Shown here piece by piece: positions 1-6,971 of a DNA stretch of 12,655 nucleotides; the first letter of the stretch is position 1, and each line of letters starts with the position of its first letter. Under the pieces are notes generated by a model. It saw only the letters and a list, made by a program, of their open reading frames with translations. It ran no database searches and was not told the DNA's origin. The position numbers were made by a program, and so were the translations under genes. Source of the DNA: Eubacteriales bacterium (lineage in GTDB: Bacteria; Bacillota; Clostridia; JANYKE01). The stretch covers positions 1 to 12,655 of the forward strand of contig JANYKE010000075.1 in NCBI GenBank assembly GCA_025361685.1. The letters run 5' to 3'.

Positions 1-531
1 GGTTTCGCTCAAACGTCTAAGTGCCTCGACCCCATTTAAGACAACCGTAATTTTTTTCTTCGGAACTCCAGTACTAACTATTTGATCGGCAGCAGCTTTT
101 GCAACTGCAATTATTTCATCTGACATCCAACTGTTTATCATCCCGTTTATCTGTTTGCCCGGAAATATTGTCTGCCATTTCGGCAATTTATTATTAATGG
201 TATGTCTCGTATAAATCGAAGCAATAGAAAGCGATTTGGCAGCAATTCTTGCGCTCATACTTGCGTGCGTGTGAACAATGTCCGGTTCCTCATTTTTTAG
301 AATATCTCTTATTTGGAAAATCGCCTTAAGGTCGAGTGACTTATCCTTCATTCCATCCAATTCGATCGCGCTGATATTTAATTCCTCAATCTCTTCCTTA
401 AGTTTGCTGTCCCTTGGCAGCAAAACCTTATTCTCAAATCGATTTCTATCACAGTACTTAAGATAATTTATGAGTACTCTGCCGGCACCGCCAATATTGG
501 TATCGCTGATAATGTTAATAACTTTAATCAT
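1..531 (-). CDS. Glycosyltransferase family 4 (GT-B), N-terminal part, truncated by window edge
   Basis: A retaining nucleotide-sugar glycosyltransferase that would act at the cytoplasmic membrane face in surface-glycan assembly. The first 177 residues are present, covering most of the N-terminal acceptor-side Rossmann domain. Visible hallmarks are the opening strand MIKVINIISD, the glycine loop NIGGAGRV at about residues 12-19, PDIVHTHAS at 83-91, and the inter-domain element VVLNGVE at 163-169. The C-terminal donor-binding domain lies outside the window. The ATG at 531 follows GAGGT with an 8-base gap. It overlaps the end of the upstream ligase-like gene by 8 bases, so the two are probably co-transcribed and translationally coupled. 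Family assignment is confident; donor and acceptor cannot be told. Confidence 0.9.
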   Translation of the reverse strand, partial: MIKVINIISDTNIGGAGRVLINYLKYCDRNRFENKVLLPRDSKLKEEIEELNISAIELDGMKDKSLDLKAIFQIRDILKNEEPDIVHTHASMSARIAAKSLSIASIYTRHTINNKLPKWQTIFPGKQINGMINSWMSDEIIAVAKAAADQIVSTGVPKKKITVVLNGVEALRRLSET

Positions 532-2461
532 TTTTCGCTACCTCGGATGTTTCCAACGCTTTTTGCCGTTCTTCCCTGAGAATCATAGCCGTTTTCACAC
601 CAATGCCAAGAACCATGGAAAACATTAAAATTAATCTGTAATTATACCAAGTATTATCAAACATGCTCTGTACAAGAAAAGCTGCCATTGCTGACATGAC
701 CGCAACAATTATCCACCCGGCATCAGTTTTTATATTCTTTAGATATTCAACAATTGATGTGCGGTAAAAAATCACTATCAAAACCAGAAACGTAATTAGT
801 GCAACAATTCCTGCTTGAGTATCCAGTTGCAAAAACAGGTTATGCGGATGCGGTGCATCTATTCCGATGTAGCTGTAAAATGGGTATGCCCGGCCAAACG
901 CTTCTTCACTAAGTCCGACTCCCGGCAGCCAAAAATCTTTGAGCATACGAAGAGTGCCAAGCCAAATCAACAATCGAAATGATGATGATGTATCTTTTAA
1001 ATCTCCTATGCTTGTAAACCTTGACATGACTGAATCCGGAAGAATTGCAACAACAGACATTGCAGCCGCGATTCCAAATATCCAGAGCTTTTTGCCCTTT
1101 ATTGCCAAAAACAAAACGAGACCGACAATTATTCCAATCCAGCATCCTCGTGAATATGTGTAAATCAGACATAGTGCCATTACTCCGAGAGTTCCGGCAA
1201 ATACCAATTTGTTTAGTCCACCTCTCTTGATGAAAATCAATGCAATAGCTATCGGGATAAGCAATATCAAATATTCGCCCAAAACATTTGGATTGGCAAG
1301 CGTCGAAACAGCTCTTCCGGAAATATCTTCAAACATTGACGTGTCCTGCCATCTGGTATCAACATTTCCGGTAAGCTGTTGATAAATACCATACAGCGAA
1401 ACCAATGCACCCGACAAAACCATAATCACAGTAATATTCATCAACTGTCTCAAATTTTTTATCATATTAATAAAAACTAGAACAAATACAAGAAATGTTG
1501 CAATTGTCAGAAAAACATTTATATCAGAACTTGGCGTTAGAGAAGTGCTCGCAGAATAGGCATAAAGAACTACAATCAGCGCAACACAGCCTGCTATCGG
1601 AGAAATTTTGAATTTAAATGAACTGTCCGGAATACTCTTGAAGACAAAAGCAATAAAAGTAAAAATCGAAAGTCCGAGAACAACCATCGTCGGAAGAAAT
1701 GGGATTGAAGCAGCCAACGCATACAATCCGACATTCGGAAATCTTATAATTGTGATAACCACAATTATTCCTATAATCCCTGCCAGGCAATATAGTGTCG
1801 GTACAAAATATGTTGCAGCACCAAAAGTGGCTCCAATGAAAATTAATGCTATCAGCACAGCGATTTTTATTTTGTGTTTTTGCAATGTATCTTGACTTAA
1901 TCTGCTGTTGACATCATTGACTTCTTCAATATCTGTCTGCACCTTGTAATCCAAAACTACTGCGGATATCTTTGTTAAAAATCTACACAATACACTGCCG
2001 TAATACAAATCAGCGAATCCTCTGTTGAGAATACATAGGAGCAGCCCTAAAAAAATACCGGCAAAGAACATGAGTTTTGACAAATCAATTCCGGCGCCTA
2101 AAATAATTTGCACCACTAAAGCGAGTGTCGAAAATGCAATAACAAATACGCCAACATAAGTGGTGGAAATGTTAACTAGTCTACTAATATCAAAATCAAA
2201 CAGGCTTTGTTCTCCGACGGCTAATCTGCTTCTAACAAATTTGAATGGTCTGACTATTATACGGACAACAACACTCTCTTTGAGAATAATCCCGTCCTGC
2301 CCTTGCTCTTGAAACCATCTTCCAATTATACTGTTTCGTGCGCTTTTGCATATAAAAGAATATACTCCGTTTATCATTCTACCCGTTAAGCTGCAATCGT
2401 AGATTTCTATAAATCTGTGCCAGCAAGCCATGATCCAAATTAAAAGAACACTGTTATTCAC
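524..2461 (-). CDS. O-antigen ligase / Wzy-type polymerase-like polytopic membrane protein
   Basis: A membrane enzyme of the Wzy_C (WaaL/Wzy/PglL-like) superfamily, which transfers or polymerises lipid-linked glycans on the outer face of the membrane. Residue numbers here count from the longest possible start (ATG 2515, 663 aa). About a dozen hydrophobic spans follow a roughly 115-residue N-terminal cytosolic region. Family marks are a loop with R401 and the motif LANPN at 406-410, YSRGCWIG at 454-461, and PHPHNLFLQ at 555-563 in the large loop; the Arg and His are typical catalytic-loop residues. I place the start at GTG 2461 (645 aa) because a consensus promoter overlaps ATG 2515 and would start transcription downstream of it. 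A GGAGG at 2473-2477 precedes the GTG by 11 bases. It heads the minus-strand pair with the GT4 gene. Whether it is a ligase or a polymerase cannot be decided. Confidence 0.88.
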   Translation of the reverse strand: MNNSVLLIWIMACWHRFIEIYDCSLTGRMINGVYSFICKSARNSIIGRWFQEQGQDGIILKESVVVRIIVRPFKFVRSRLAVGEQSLFDFDISRLVNISTTYVGVFVIAFSTLALVVQIILGAGIDLSKLMFFAGIFLGLLLCILNRGFADLYYGSVLCRFLTKISAVVLDYKVQTDIEEVNDVNSRLSQDTLQKHKIKIAVLIALIFIGATFGAATYFVPTLYCLAGIIGIIVVITIIRFPNVGLYALAASIPFLPTMVVLGLSIFTFIAFVFKSIPDSSFKFKISPIAGCVALIVVLYAYSASTSLTPSSDINVFLTIATFLVFVLVFINMIKNLRQLMNITVIMVLSGALVSLYGIYQQLTGNVDTRWQDTSMFEDISGRAVSTLANPNVLGEYLILLIPIAIALIFIKRGGLNKLVFAGTLGVMALCLIYTYSRGCWIGIIVGLVLFLAIKGKKLWIFGIAAAMSVVAILPDSVMSRFTSIGDLKDTSSSFRLLIWLGTLRMLKDFWLPGVGLSEEAFGRAYPFYSYIGIDAPHPHNLFLQLDTQAGIVALITFLVLIVIFYRTSIVEYLKNIKTDAGWIIVAVMSAMAAFLVQSMFDNTWYNYRLILMFSMVLGIGVKTAMILREERQKALETSEVAKND

Positions 2462-2472
2462 TACAGGAATTT

Positions 2473-2477
2473 CCTCC
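2473..2477 (-). promoter_or_regulatory. SD sequence deciding the GTG 2461 start
   Basis: On the minus strand GGAGG (within AAGGAGGAAA) lies 11 bases before an in-frame GTG at 2461. The upstream ATG at 2515 has no recognisable SD sequence and sits inside the promoter. The spacing is a little long but usable. Confidence 0.6.
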
Positions 2478-2506
2478 TTCTTGAGCTTCGGTACAGCCTC
2501 ACGTAC

Positions 2507-2534
2507 ATTATACATTTTTACAACTATTTGTCAA
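2507..2534 (-). promoter_or_regulatory. Consensus sigma-A-type promoter for the ligase-GT4 operon
   Basis: The minus strand reads TTGACA (2534-2529), a 16-base spacer, then TATAAT (2512-2507). Both hexamers match the consensus exactly. Transcription would start near 2500, giving a leader of about 40 bases to the GTG at 2461. The -10 box lies just downstream of the ATG at 2515, so a transcript from this promoter cannot contain that ATG. Confidence 0.75.
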
Positions 2535-2567
2535 TCTGAATGTACCCGTCATCAAAGCCTATACGTG

Positions 2568-2596
2568 TTGACAAAAAACCTTAATAATACTATTAT
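2568..2596 (+). promoter_or_regulatory. Near-consensus promoter for the 2650-5739 operon
   Basis: TTGACA at 2568-2573, an optimal 17-base spacer, then TATTAT at 2591-2596 (one mismatch to TATAAT). The start point would fall near 2603, giving a leader of about 47 bases before the ATG at 2650. It is divergent from the ligase promoter, with 33 bases between the two -35 boxes. Confidence 0.75.
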
Positions 2597-2649
2597 GTTC
2601 TTGGTGTATTTATTCAAAAGTGATGTGCGACTGTAAGAAAGGACAATAA

Positions 2650-3930
2650 ATGTTTAGCCTGAAAGCAGAATCTCGAAACATAAAAATATGTCTGGCTATT
2701 TTTCTGTCAATATTTTTAATTTTGTGCATTTTTGCTTCACTATATTATGGCGACAAGCTTCTCATGGGCAATTTTACTGATTTCAATAACGATGATGTCA
2801 AATATCTTCGAAGCGCTCAGACATTAATTCAAACAGGCAATCTGACCTACAATTATCCCGATCAACCAACAGTATTTATTATGCCCGGAATCGTATTGGT
2901 ATTAGCCCCTTTTGTTAAAGCTTTCGGGATGGAGGGTGCAGTGATGCCCTTTCGCATTTTCAGTGCACTATTGCAAACCTTTAGTTTTTTTGTACTTTTC
3001 CTTGTTGGAAGAAAAATTTTCAACTCTAAGGCAGCGCTTCTCTGCGTATTTTTGTCAATTTTTTATATGGCAAATATATATGTCACCACAATGGCACTAA
3101 CCGAAACAATTGTATTTTCACTTTTGATTTTACTTATATATTTCATAATTTGTGCAACTGAAAGAAGCAGTAGCAGACTCTTTATTATTGCCGGTGTCAT
3201 CTGGGGAATCTCGGTGCTCTTCCGGCCTACCCTTGCTGCGTTTCCGCTAATTATGCTTATCTATTGGCTTTTTAAGAAGGTCAAATTTAAGGACATGCTG
3301 AAATATTCGTTGTGTGCACTAATTCCTTTTGTTATTCTTTTATCTCCATGGGTGATTCGCAATGCAATAACATTTAATCGCTTTATCCCGCTTACTCTTT
3401 CATCAGGTAATCCGGCTTTGCAGGGTACAATAATTGATTATAAACCGGGTGGGCTAGAGGAAATTATGGCATTGACAGATACCCCCGATGTTCCGTATGA
3501 AAAAAATGAAATGTACATCGACACAGCTGAAAATGGACTTGCAAAAGCTTCATTTGAATATCAGATTAAGACCAATACTATGAATTATATTAAATGGTAC
3601 ACTCTGGACAAAACCTTTAAGAATTTCGAATTTCCGCACATGTGGTATCCAATATTTACAGGAAGCTTTAATTTGCATTTCAAGTATCACAATCTTATTT
3701 TGCTGCTTGCTGGCATAGGCTTAATATTTATTATCATCAGACGAAGAGTTAGTGCAAATGTCGGCTTGCTTATTATTCTTGTTGTATTTTTTAACTGTGT
3801 GCACCTGCCGTATTATTGTTTTCCAAGATACGTATATCCGGTCATGCCTATTGTAACACTGATCGCAGCGGGTGGGATAATGTGCACGTATGAATTTATC
3901 AAACAAAAGGTTAAGAGGTGGAGAACTTGA
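2650..3930 (+). CDS. GT-C membrane glycosyltransferase, GT39/PMT/ArnT-like
   Basis: A polytopic glycosyltransferase of the type that uses a polyprenyl-phosphate-linked sugar on the outer membrane face. At 426 aa it has an N-terminal span (about 11-33) and an acidic pair D48-D49 in the first outer loop (NNDDVKYLRSAQ), the usual position of the catalytic Asp in this fold. Next come MPGIVLVLAPF at 78-88, several spans up to about 240, a soluble loop (about 245-345), and final spans ending with PRYVYPVMP at 392-400, typical of the PMT/ArnT group. The ATG follows AAGAAAGGA with a 6-base gap. It is the first gene of the plus-strand operon and overlaps the GT2 gene by 13 bases, which suits a pair making and using the same lipid-linked sugar. 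The sugar and acceptor are unknown. Confidence 0.85.
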   Translation: MFSLKAESRNIKICLAIFLSIFLILCIFASLYYGDKLLMGNFTDFNNDDVKYLRSAQTLIQTGNLTYNYPDQPTVFIMPGIVLVLAPFVKAFGMEGAVMPFRIFSALLQTFSFFVLFLVGRKIFNSKAALLCVFLSIFYMANIYVTTMALTETIVFSLLILLIYFIICATERSSSRLFIIAGVIWGISVLFRPTLAAFPLIMLIYWLFKKVKFKDMLKYSLCALIPFVILLSPWVIRNAITFNRFIPLTLSSGNPALQGTIIDYKPGGLEEIMALTDTPDVPYEKNEMYIDTAENGLAKASFEYQIKTNTMNYIKWYTLDKTFKNFEFPHMWYPIFTGSFNLHFKYHNLILLLAGIGLIFIIIRRRVSANVGLLIILVVFFNCVHLPYYCFPRYVYPVMPIVTLIAAGGIMCTYEFIKQKVKRWRT

Positions 3931-4628
3931 AGAAGCTCATAATTGTTCCTGCATATAACGAAGAGGAAAGCATACTAAATACCATTGCCATGTTAAAACG
4001 GCATGAGGACTTTGATTTTATCATCATCAACGACGGCTCGTCGGACAAAACCGAGAGTATTCTGATTGAAAACAATGTTAAGCACATAACCTTAATCGAA
4101 AATCTGGGTATAGGCGGCGCGATGCAGACCGGATATGAATATGCGCTGCTCAACGGATATGACATTGCTGTGCAGGTTGATGCTGATGGGCAGCATAACC
4201 CTGAATTTTTAAATGAATTCATTACTGAGCTGACTGCCAACAATTGCGATATGGTTATTGGTTCAAGATACATCGACGGCAAGGGATTCCAGTCCACATT
4301 TCTAAGAAGAATGGGCAAGGACATCCTCTCGTGGATAATAAAGGTCCTAACCGGCAAAAAGATGACTGATCCTACGTCGGGTTTTAGAGCCTGTAATCGC
4401 AATATCATTTTTGAATTTGCAGTAGAATATCCTGTTGATTATCCTGAACCGGAAACTATTGTTAAACTTCTTGTAAAGGGTTATAAGGTTTGCGAGATAC
4501 CGGTGTTAATGAATGAAAGAGACGGCGGCAGCTCTTCAATTACTACTTTCAAGTCGCTTTATTATATGATAAAAGTTATCATGGCAATCCTATTTTCGTA
4601 TTTTAGCAACAGGAAGAAGGTAAAATAA
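3918..4628 (+). CDS. GT2 polyprenyl-phosphate glycosyltransferase (DPM1/GtrB-like)
   Basis: A GT-A fold enzyme expected to transfer a sugar from a nucleotide donor to polyprenyl (undecaprenyl) phosphate on the cytoplasmic side. From the GTG at 3918 it has 236 aa: IIVPAYNEEES at 8-18, INDGSSD at 37-43, the metal-binding DAD at 88-90 within VDADGQH, and PTSGFRACN in the second half, as in dolichyl-phosphate mannose synthase relatives. There is no C-terminal pair of membrane spans, only a hydrophobic amphipathic-looking tail ending in basic residues. A second possible start is TTG 3927, which would give MKKLIIVPAYN, sits 5 bases after AGGTGG, and shares TTGA with the stop of the GT-C gene. The DUF2304 gene begins directly after its stop codon. 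The family is clear; the sugar is not. Confidence 0.92.
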   Translation: MENLKKLIIVPAYNEEESILNTIAMLKRHEDFDFIIINDGSSDKTESILIENNVKHITLIENLGIGGAMQTGYEYALLNGYDIAVQVDADGQHNPEFLNEFITELTANNCDMVIGSRYIDGKGFQSTFLRRMGKDILSWIIKVLTGKKMTDPTSGFRACNRNIIFEFAVEYPVDYPEPETIVKLLVKGYKVCEIPVLMNERDGGSSSITTFKSLYYMIKVIMAILFSYFSNRKKVK

Positions 4629-4988
4629 ATGAATATCATTTTACGAATTGCGCTAATACTATTATCAATAATTTTCTTTATATTGATTACGTATTTTCTT
4701 AAAAAGAAGCATCTCAACCTACGGCAGTCATTGGTATGGTATCTTGCGTCAATAATCCTGGTCTGCATCAGCATTTTCCCGAAAATTCTTGAATTTATTG
4801 CAAGCATGTTTGGAATAGTTGAAAAAACCAATGCGGCTTTCTTGATTGTTATCGCATTTTTGCTGCTGATTGCATTTCAAAATAATATTACAATTTTAAA
4901 GAACAAAGAAAGTATAAATAATCTTATTCGTGAAACAAGTATACTGAAGTCCAAAATTGACGAAGAGAGCAAGAAAAATGCGAAATAG
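4629..4988 (+). CDS. DUF2304 family small membrane protein
   Basis: A 119-residue protein with hydrophobic spans at about 4-24, 36-53 and 68-84, followed by a charged, coiled-coil-like tail (about 90-119, rich in Lys, Glu and Ser). The overall look, the LRQSLVWYL motif at 31-39 and a position directly downstream of a GT2 gene match DUF2304, a family repeatedly found beside polyprenyl-phosphate glycosyltransferases. Its biochemical role is not established as far as I know. A membrane partner or stabiliser of the GT2 enzyme, which lacks its own spans here, is a reasonable inference. The ATG abuts the preceding TAA with no gap; GGAAGAAGG upstream is the likely SD. It overlaps the PAP2 gene by 11 bases. 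Confidence 0.8.
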   Translation: MNIILRIALILLSIIFFILITYFLKKKHLNLRQSLVWYLASIILVCISIFPKILEFIASMFGIVEKTNAAFLIVIAFLLLIAFQNNITILKNKESINNLIRETSILKSKIDEESKKNAK

Positions 4989-5568
4989 TAAAATCATAAT
5001 TTGGTTTAAAACATGTGATGAAGTGATTTTCAAATTAATTAATGTGAAGATGCGCAGATTTCACATTAGTCGATTTATGGCAATAGTTACATACATTGGT
5101 TCTCCCATATTTGCATTGCCATATATAACAATTTTGATTCTGCTGCGCAAATACCCCGGAATTGATCAGCTTGCCGTTCTGTCATTATTCAACTGTTTTT
5201 TTGGTCAACTTATTGTGCAGTCTACAAAGAGAATTGTTGACAGAAGGCGCCCGTATATTTCCTTAAACTTTGCAGTTACGGGACGCATTCCCTCAAGCCG
5301 ATACTCCTTTCCTTCGGGACATACTTGTGCGGCATTCTGTATGGCTATTCCTTTTTTGACATTGCAATTTGCGCCAATCATATGTATAATAGCGATTATA
5401 ATTGCATTTACGGTTGGGATTTCAAGGATATATATCGGTGTTCATTATCCGACCGACGTAATGTTTGGAATTGTTGCAGCAATTATTGCCGCCACAATAA
5501 CACGAATCGTAATAAATATTCGTTTCGTAGATGATATCATTAATTATTTTTTCGCCAGGTTAGGCTAA
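4978..5568 (+). CDS. PAP2-family membrane phosphatase (possible undecaprenyl-PP phosphatase)
   Basis: A polytopic lipid phosphatase of the PAP2/BacA-unrelated type. All three motifs of the superfamily are present, counting from ATG 4978 (196 aa): KRIVDRRRP at 84-92 (K-x6-RP), PSGH at 112-115, and SRIYIGVHYPTD at 149-160 (SR-x5-H-x3-D) with catalytic H115 and H156. Several hydrophobic spans surround them. Bacterial relatives dephosphorylate undecaprenyl pyrophosphate or phosphatidylglycerol phosphate. Placement in a lipid-linked sugar operon favours carrier recycling, but that is inference. I chose ATG 4978, preceded by GAAGAGAG, over an in-frame TTG at 4957. The gene overlaps the end of the DUF2304 gene by 11 bases. 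Confidence 0.9.
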   Translation: MRNSKIIIWFKTCDEVIFKLINVKMRRFHISRFMAIVTYIGSPIFALPYITILILLRKYPGIDQLAVLSLFNCFFGQLIVQSTKRIVDRRRPYISLNFAVTGRIPSSRYSFPSGHTCAAFCMAIPFLTLQFAPIICIIAIIIAFTVGISRIYIGVHYPTDVMFGIVAAIIAATITRIVINIRFVDDIINYFFARLG

Positions 5569-5578
5569 ATAAATTTAC

Positions 5579-5588
5579 AGGAGGTGAT
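5579..5588 (+). promoter_or_regulatory. Full-length Shine-Dalgarno match
   Basis: AGGAGGTGAT matches the complement of the 16S rRNA 3' end over ten bases and is followed by TTGA and the ATG at 5593. It is the longest SD match I see in the window. It strongly supports translation of the short gene after it. Confidence 0.85.
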
Positions 5589-5592
5589 TTGA

Positions 5593-5739
5593 ATGGCACA
5601 ACTATTTAACAATGTAGCATTTTGGGTACTTTTCGCAGCATTCGTACTCGTTGCAGTCGGAGTGTTTTTTCTTGTTCGCTCTTCGAACAAAAGATTATCT
5701 AAACTCGAAAAGTCTAAATTTAAAAGAAGAAAACCTTAA
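5593..5739 (+). CDS. 48-residue single-span basic membrane microprotein
   Basis: Not recognised as a known family. The frame from ATG 5593 to TAA 5737-5739 encodes MAQLFNNVAFWVLFAAFVLV and continues to residue 48. A hydrophobic stretch (about 8-28) is followed by a strongly basic tail (29-48) with ten Lys/Arg in twenty residues, ending KRRKP. By the positive-inside rule the tail should be cytoplasmic. A ten-base SD match 4 bases upstream argues that it is a real, well-translated gene. It begins 24 bases after the PAP2 stop, so it is probably the last gene of the glycan operon. Its stop overlaps the stop of the converging aminotransferase gene by 4 bases. A small membrane accessory factor is most likely; a toxin-like peptide cannot be excluded. 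Confidence 0.75.
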   Translation: MAQLFNNVAFWVLFAAFVLVAVGVFFLVRSSNKRLSKLEKSKFKRRKP

Positions 5740-6941
5740 GACAGTTGAAACACTTCTTTGGCAATCGCCTCGAATGCTGTTTTCGAATTCTCAATTGTTT
5801 TCATATCAACGCAATATGCAATTCTAAAATATCCCGGGCAGCCAAAACCGCTGCCCGGTACTATTATAACCTTATGTTTCAATGCAATATTTTTAAATTC
5901 TACATCGTTTGGAATCGGAGATTTTGGAAAAAGATAAAATGCTCCCTCCGGTATAGTTAGTTCAAATCCAAGTTCTTTTAGCATTGCACAAAATACATCG
6001 CGACGCTTTTTGTAGCTTTCAACATCAACCGATTCATCTTGCGCATCAGCTGCAACTTTTTGAAACATTGATGGAGCATTTACATATCCAAGTACACGAT
6101 TACAATATATCGCTCCATGCATCAACATGTCAACGCCATCAATCAAAGGACTTACAGCGACATATCCGATTCTTTCGCCGGCAAGCGACAATGATTTGCT
6201 GTATGAATTTACTATAATAGTATTTTTGTAAATCTGAGGTATTGACGTGAGCGGTTGATTGTCGAAAACAATTTTCTTGTATGGTTCATCCGAAATAATA
6301 AATATATTTGTTCCATATTCTTTTTCCTTGGTGCTTAGAACCTCGGCAATTTTTTGCAGAGTCTCTTTGCTATAAACTACGCCGGTCGGATTGTTTGGTG
6401 TGTTGATAATAACAGCCTTAGTATTTGGATTTATATGTGCCGCCAATGAACCTGGATCCGGTTGAAAGGCTGGCGGGTTCGGAGGAACAACAACAGTGGT
6501 TCCTCTGTGATTGTCGACATATGCAAAGTACTCGGGGAAATATGGTGCGAACACTACCACTTCATCACCCGGATTGAGAATTGTTTTAAGAACTACATTG
6601 ATTCCGCCGGCCGCTCCGCATGTCATTACAATATTGGATGCAGGATATTCAACGCCGGTTTCTTTTGATAAATATGCTGCAGTCTTTTCACGGACATCGC
6701 TGTGTCCGGCATTGGGCATGTATTTGTGTATGCCTTGGTCGTCCTGCGATGCATACATTTTTATGAGCTCGCGTACTCTAAGCGGCGGCTCGTTTTCCGG
6801 ATTGCCAAGACTGAAATCAAATACATTTTCGGCGCCATATTTCTTTTTAAGAGCAATTCCTTCTTCAAACATTGCTCTAATAAAAGATGAATTTTCCAAG
6901 CTTACAAGTACTCTCTCTGATACTACACTTTTCTTTGTCAT
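5736..6941 (-). CDS. PLP-dependent aminotransferase, class I/II
   Basis: A fold-type I pyridoxal-phosphate enzyme moving an amino group between an amino acid and a 2-oxo acid in the cytosol. At 401 aa it is full length. Key residues are visible: substrate-side FDFSLGNPENEPP (41-53), TPNNPTG at 181-187 with N184, SDEPY at 217-221 (D218 pairs with the ring nitrogen), the Schiff-base lysine K249 in NSYSKSLSLAGERIGY, and R373 in YFRIAYC, the usual carboxylate-binding arginine. Annotators often call this group aspartate aminotransferase, but the substrate cannot be read from sequence. The ATG follows GGAG with a 9-base gap. It is the last gene of the minus operon, 30 bases after the methyltransferase gene. 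Its TAA shares TTAA with the facing microprotein gene. Confidence 0.93.
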   Translation of the reverse strand: MTKKSVVSERVLVSLENSSFIRAMFEEGIALKKKYGAENVFDFSLGNPENEPPLRVRELIKMYASQDDQGIHKYMPNAGHSDVREKTAAYLSKETGVEYPASNIVMTCGAAGGINVVLKTILNPGDEVVVFAPYFPEYFAYVDNHRGTTVVVPPNPPAFQPDPGSLAAHINPNTKAVIINTPNNPTGVVYSKETLQKIAEVLSTKEKEYGTNIFIISDEPYKKIVFDNQPLTSIPQIYKNTIIVNSYSKSLSLAGERIGYVAVSPLIDGVDMLMHGAIYCNRVLGYVNAPSMFQKVAADAQDESVDVESYKKRRDVFCAMLKELGFELTIPEGAFYLFPKSPIPNDVEFKNIALKHKVIIVPGSGFGCPGYFRIAYCVDMKTIENSKTAFEAIAKEVFQLS

Positions 6942-6971
6942 AATTTGCTCTCCTTAAAACCGCATACAATC

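Noticed and set aside
524-2461. Reading the O-antigen ligase-like gene as proof of a Gram-negative LPS producer
   Set aside because: The Wzy_C superfamily is also common in Gram-positive bacteria, and the SD strength, promoters and ftsEX-M23 layout here point to Bacillota.
2430-2636. 68-codon open frame on the plus strand across the divergent region
   Set aside because: It overlaps the ligase 5' end and both promoters and has no SD or recognisable product.
3911-4408. 165-codon open frame on the minus strand
   Set aside because: It lies opposite the GT2 gene, has no recognisable domain or SD, and its composition reflects the complement of the GT2 codons.
6511-6957. 148-codon open frame on the plus strand
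   Set aside because: It is antisense to the aminotransferase, which has all its catalytic residues; no SD and no family resemblance.
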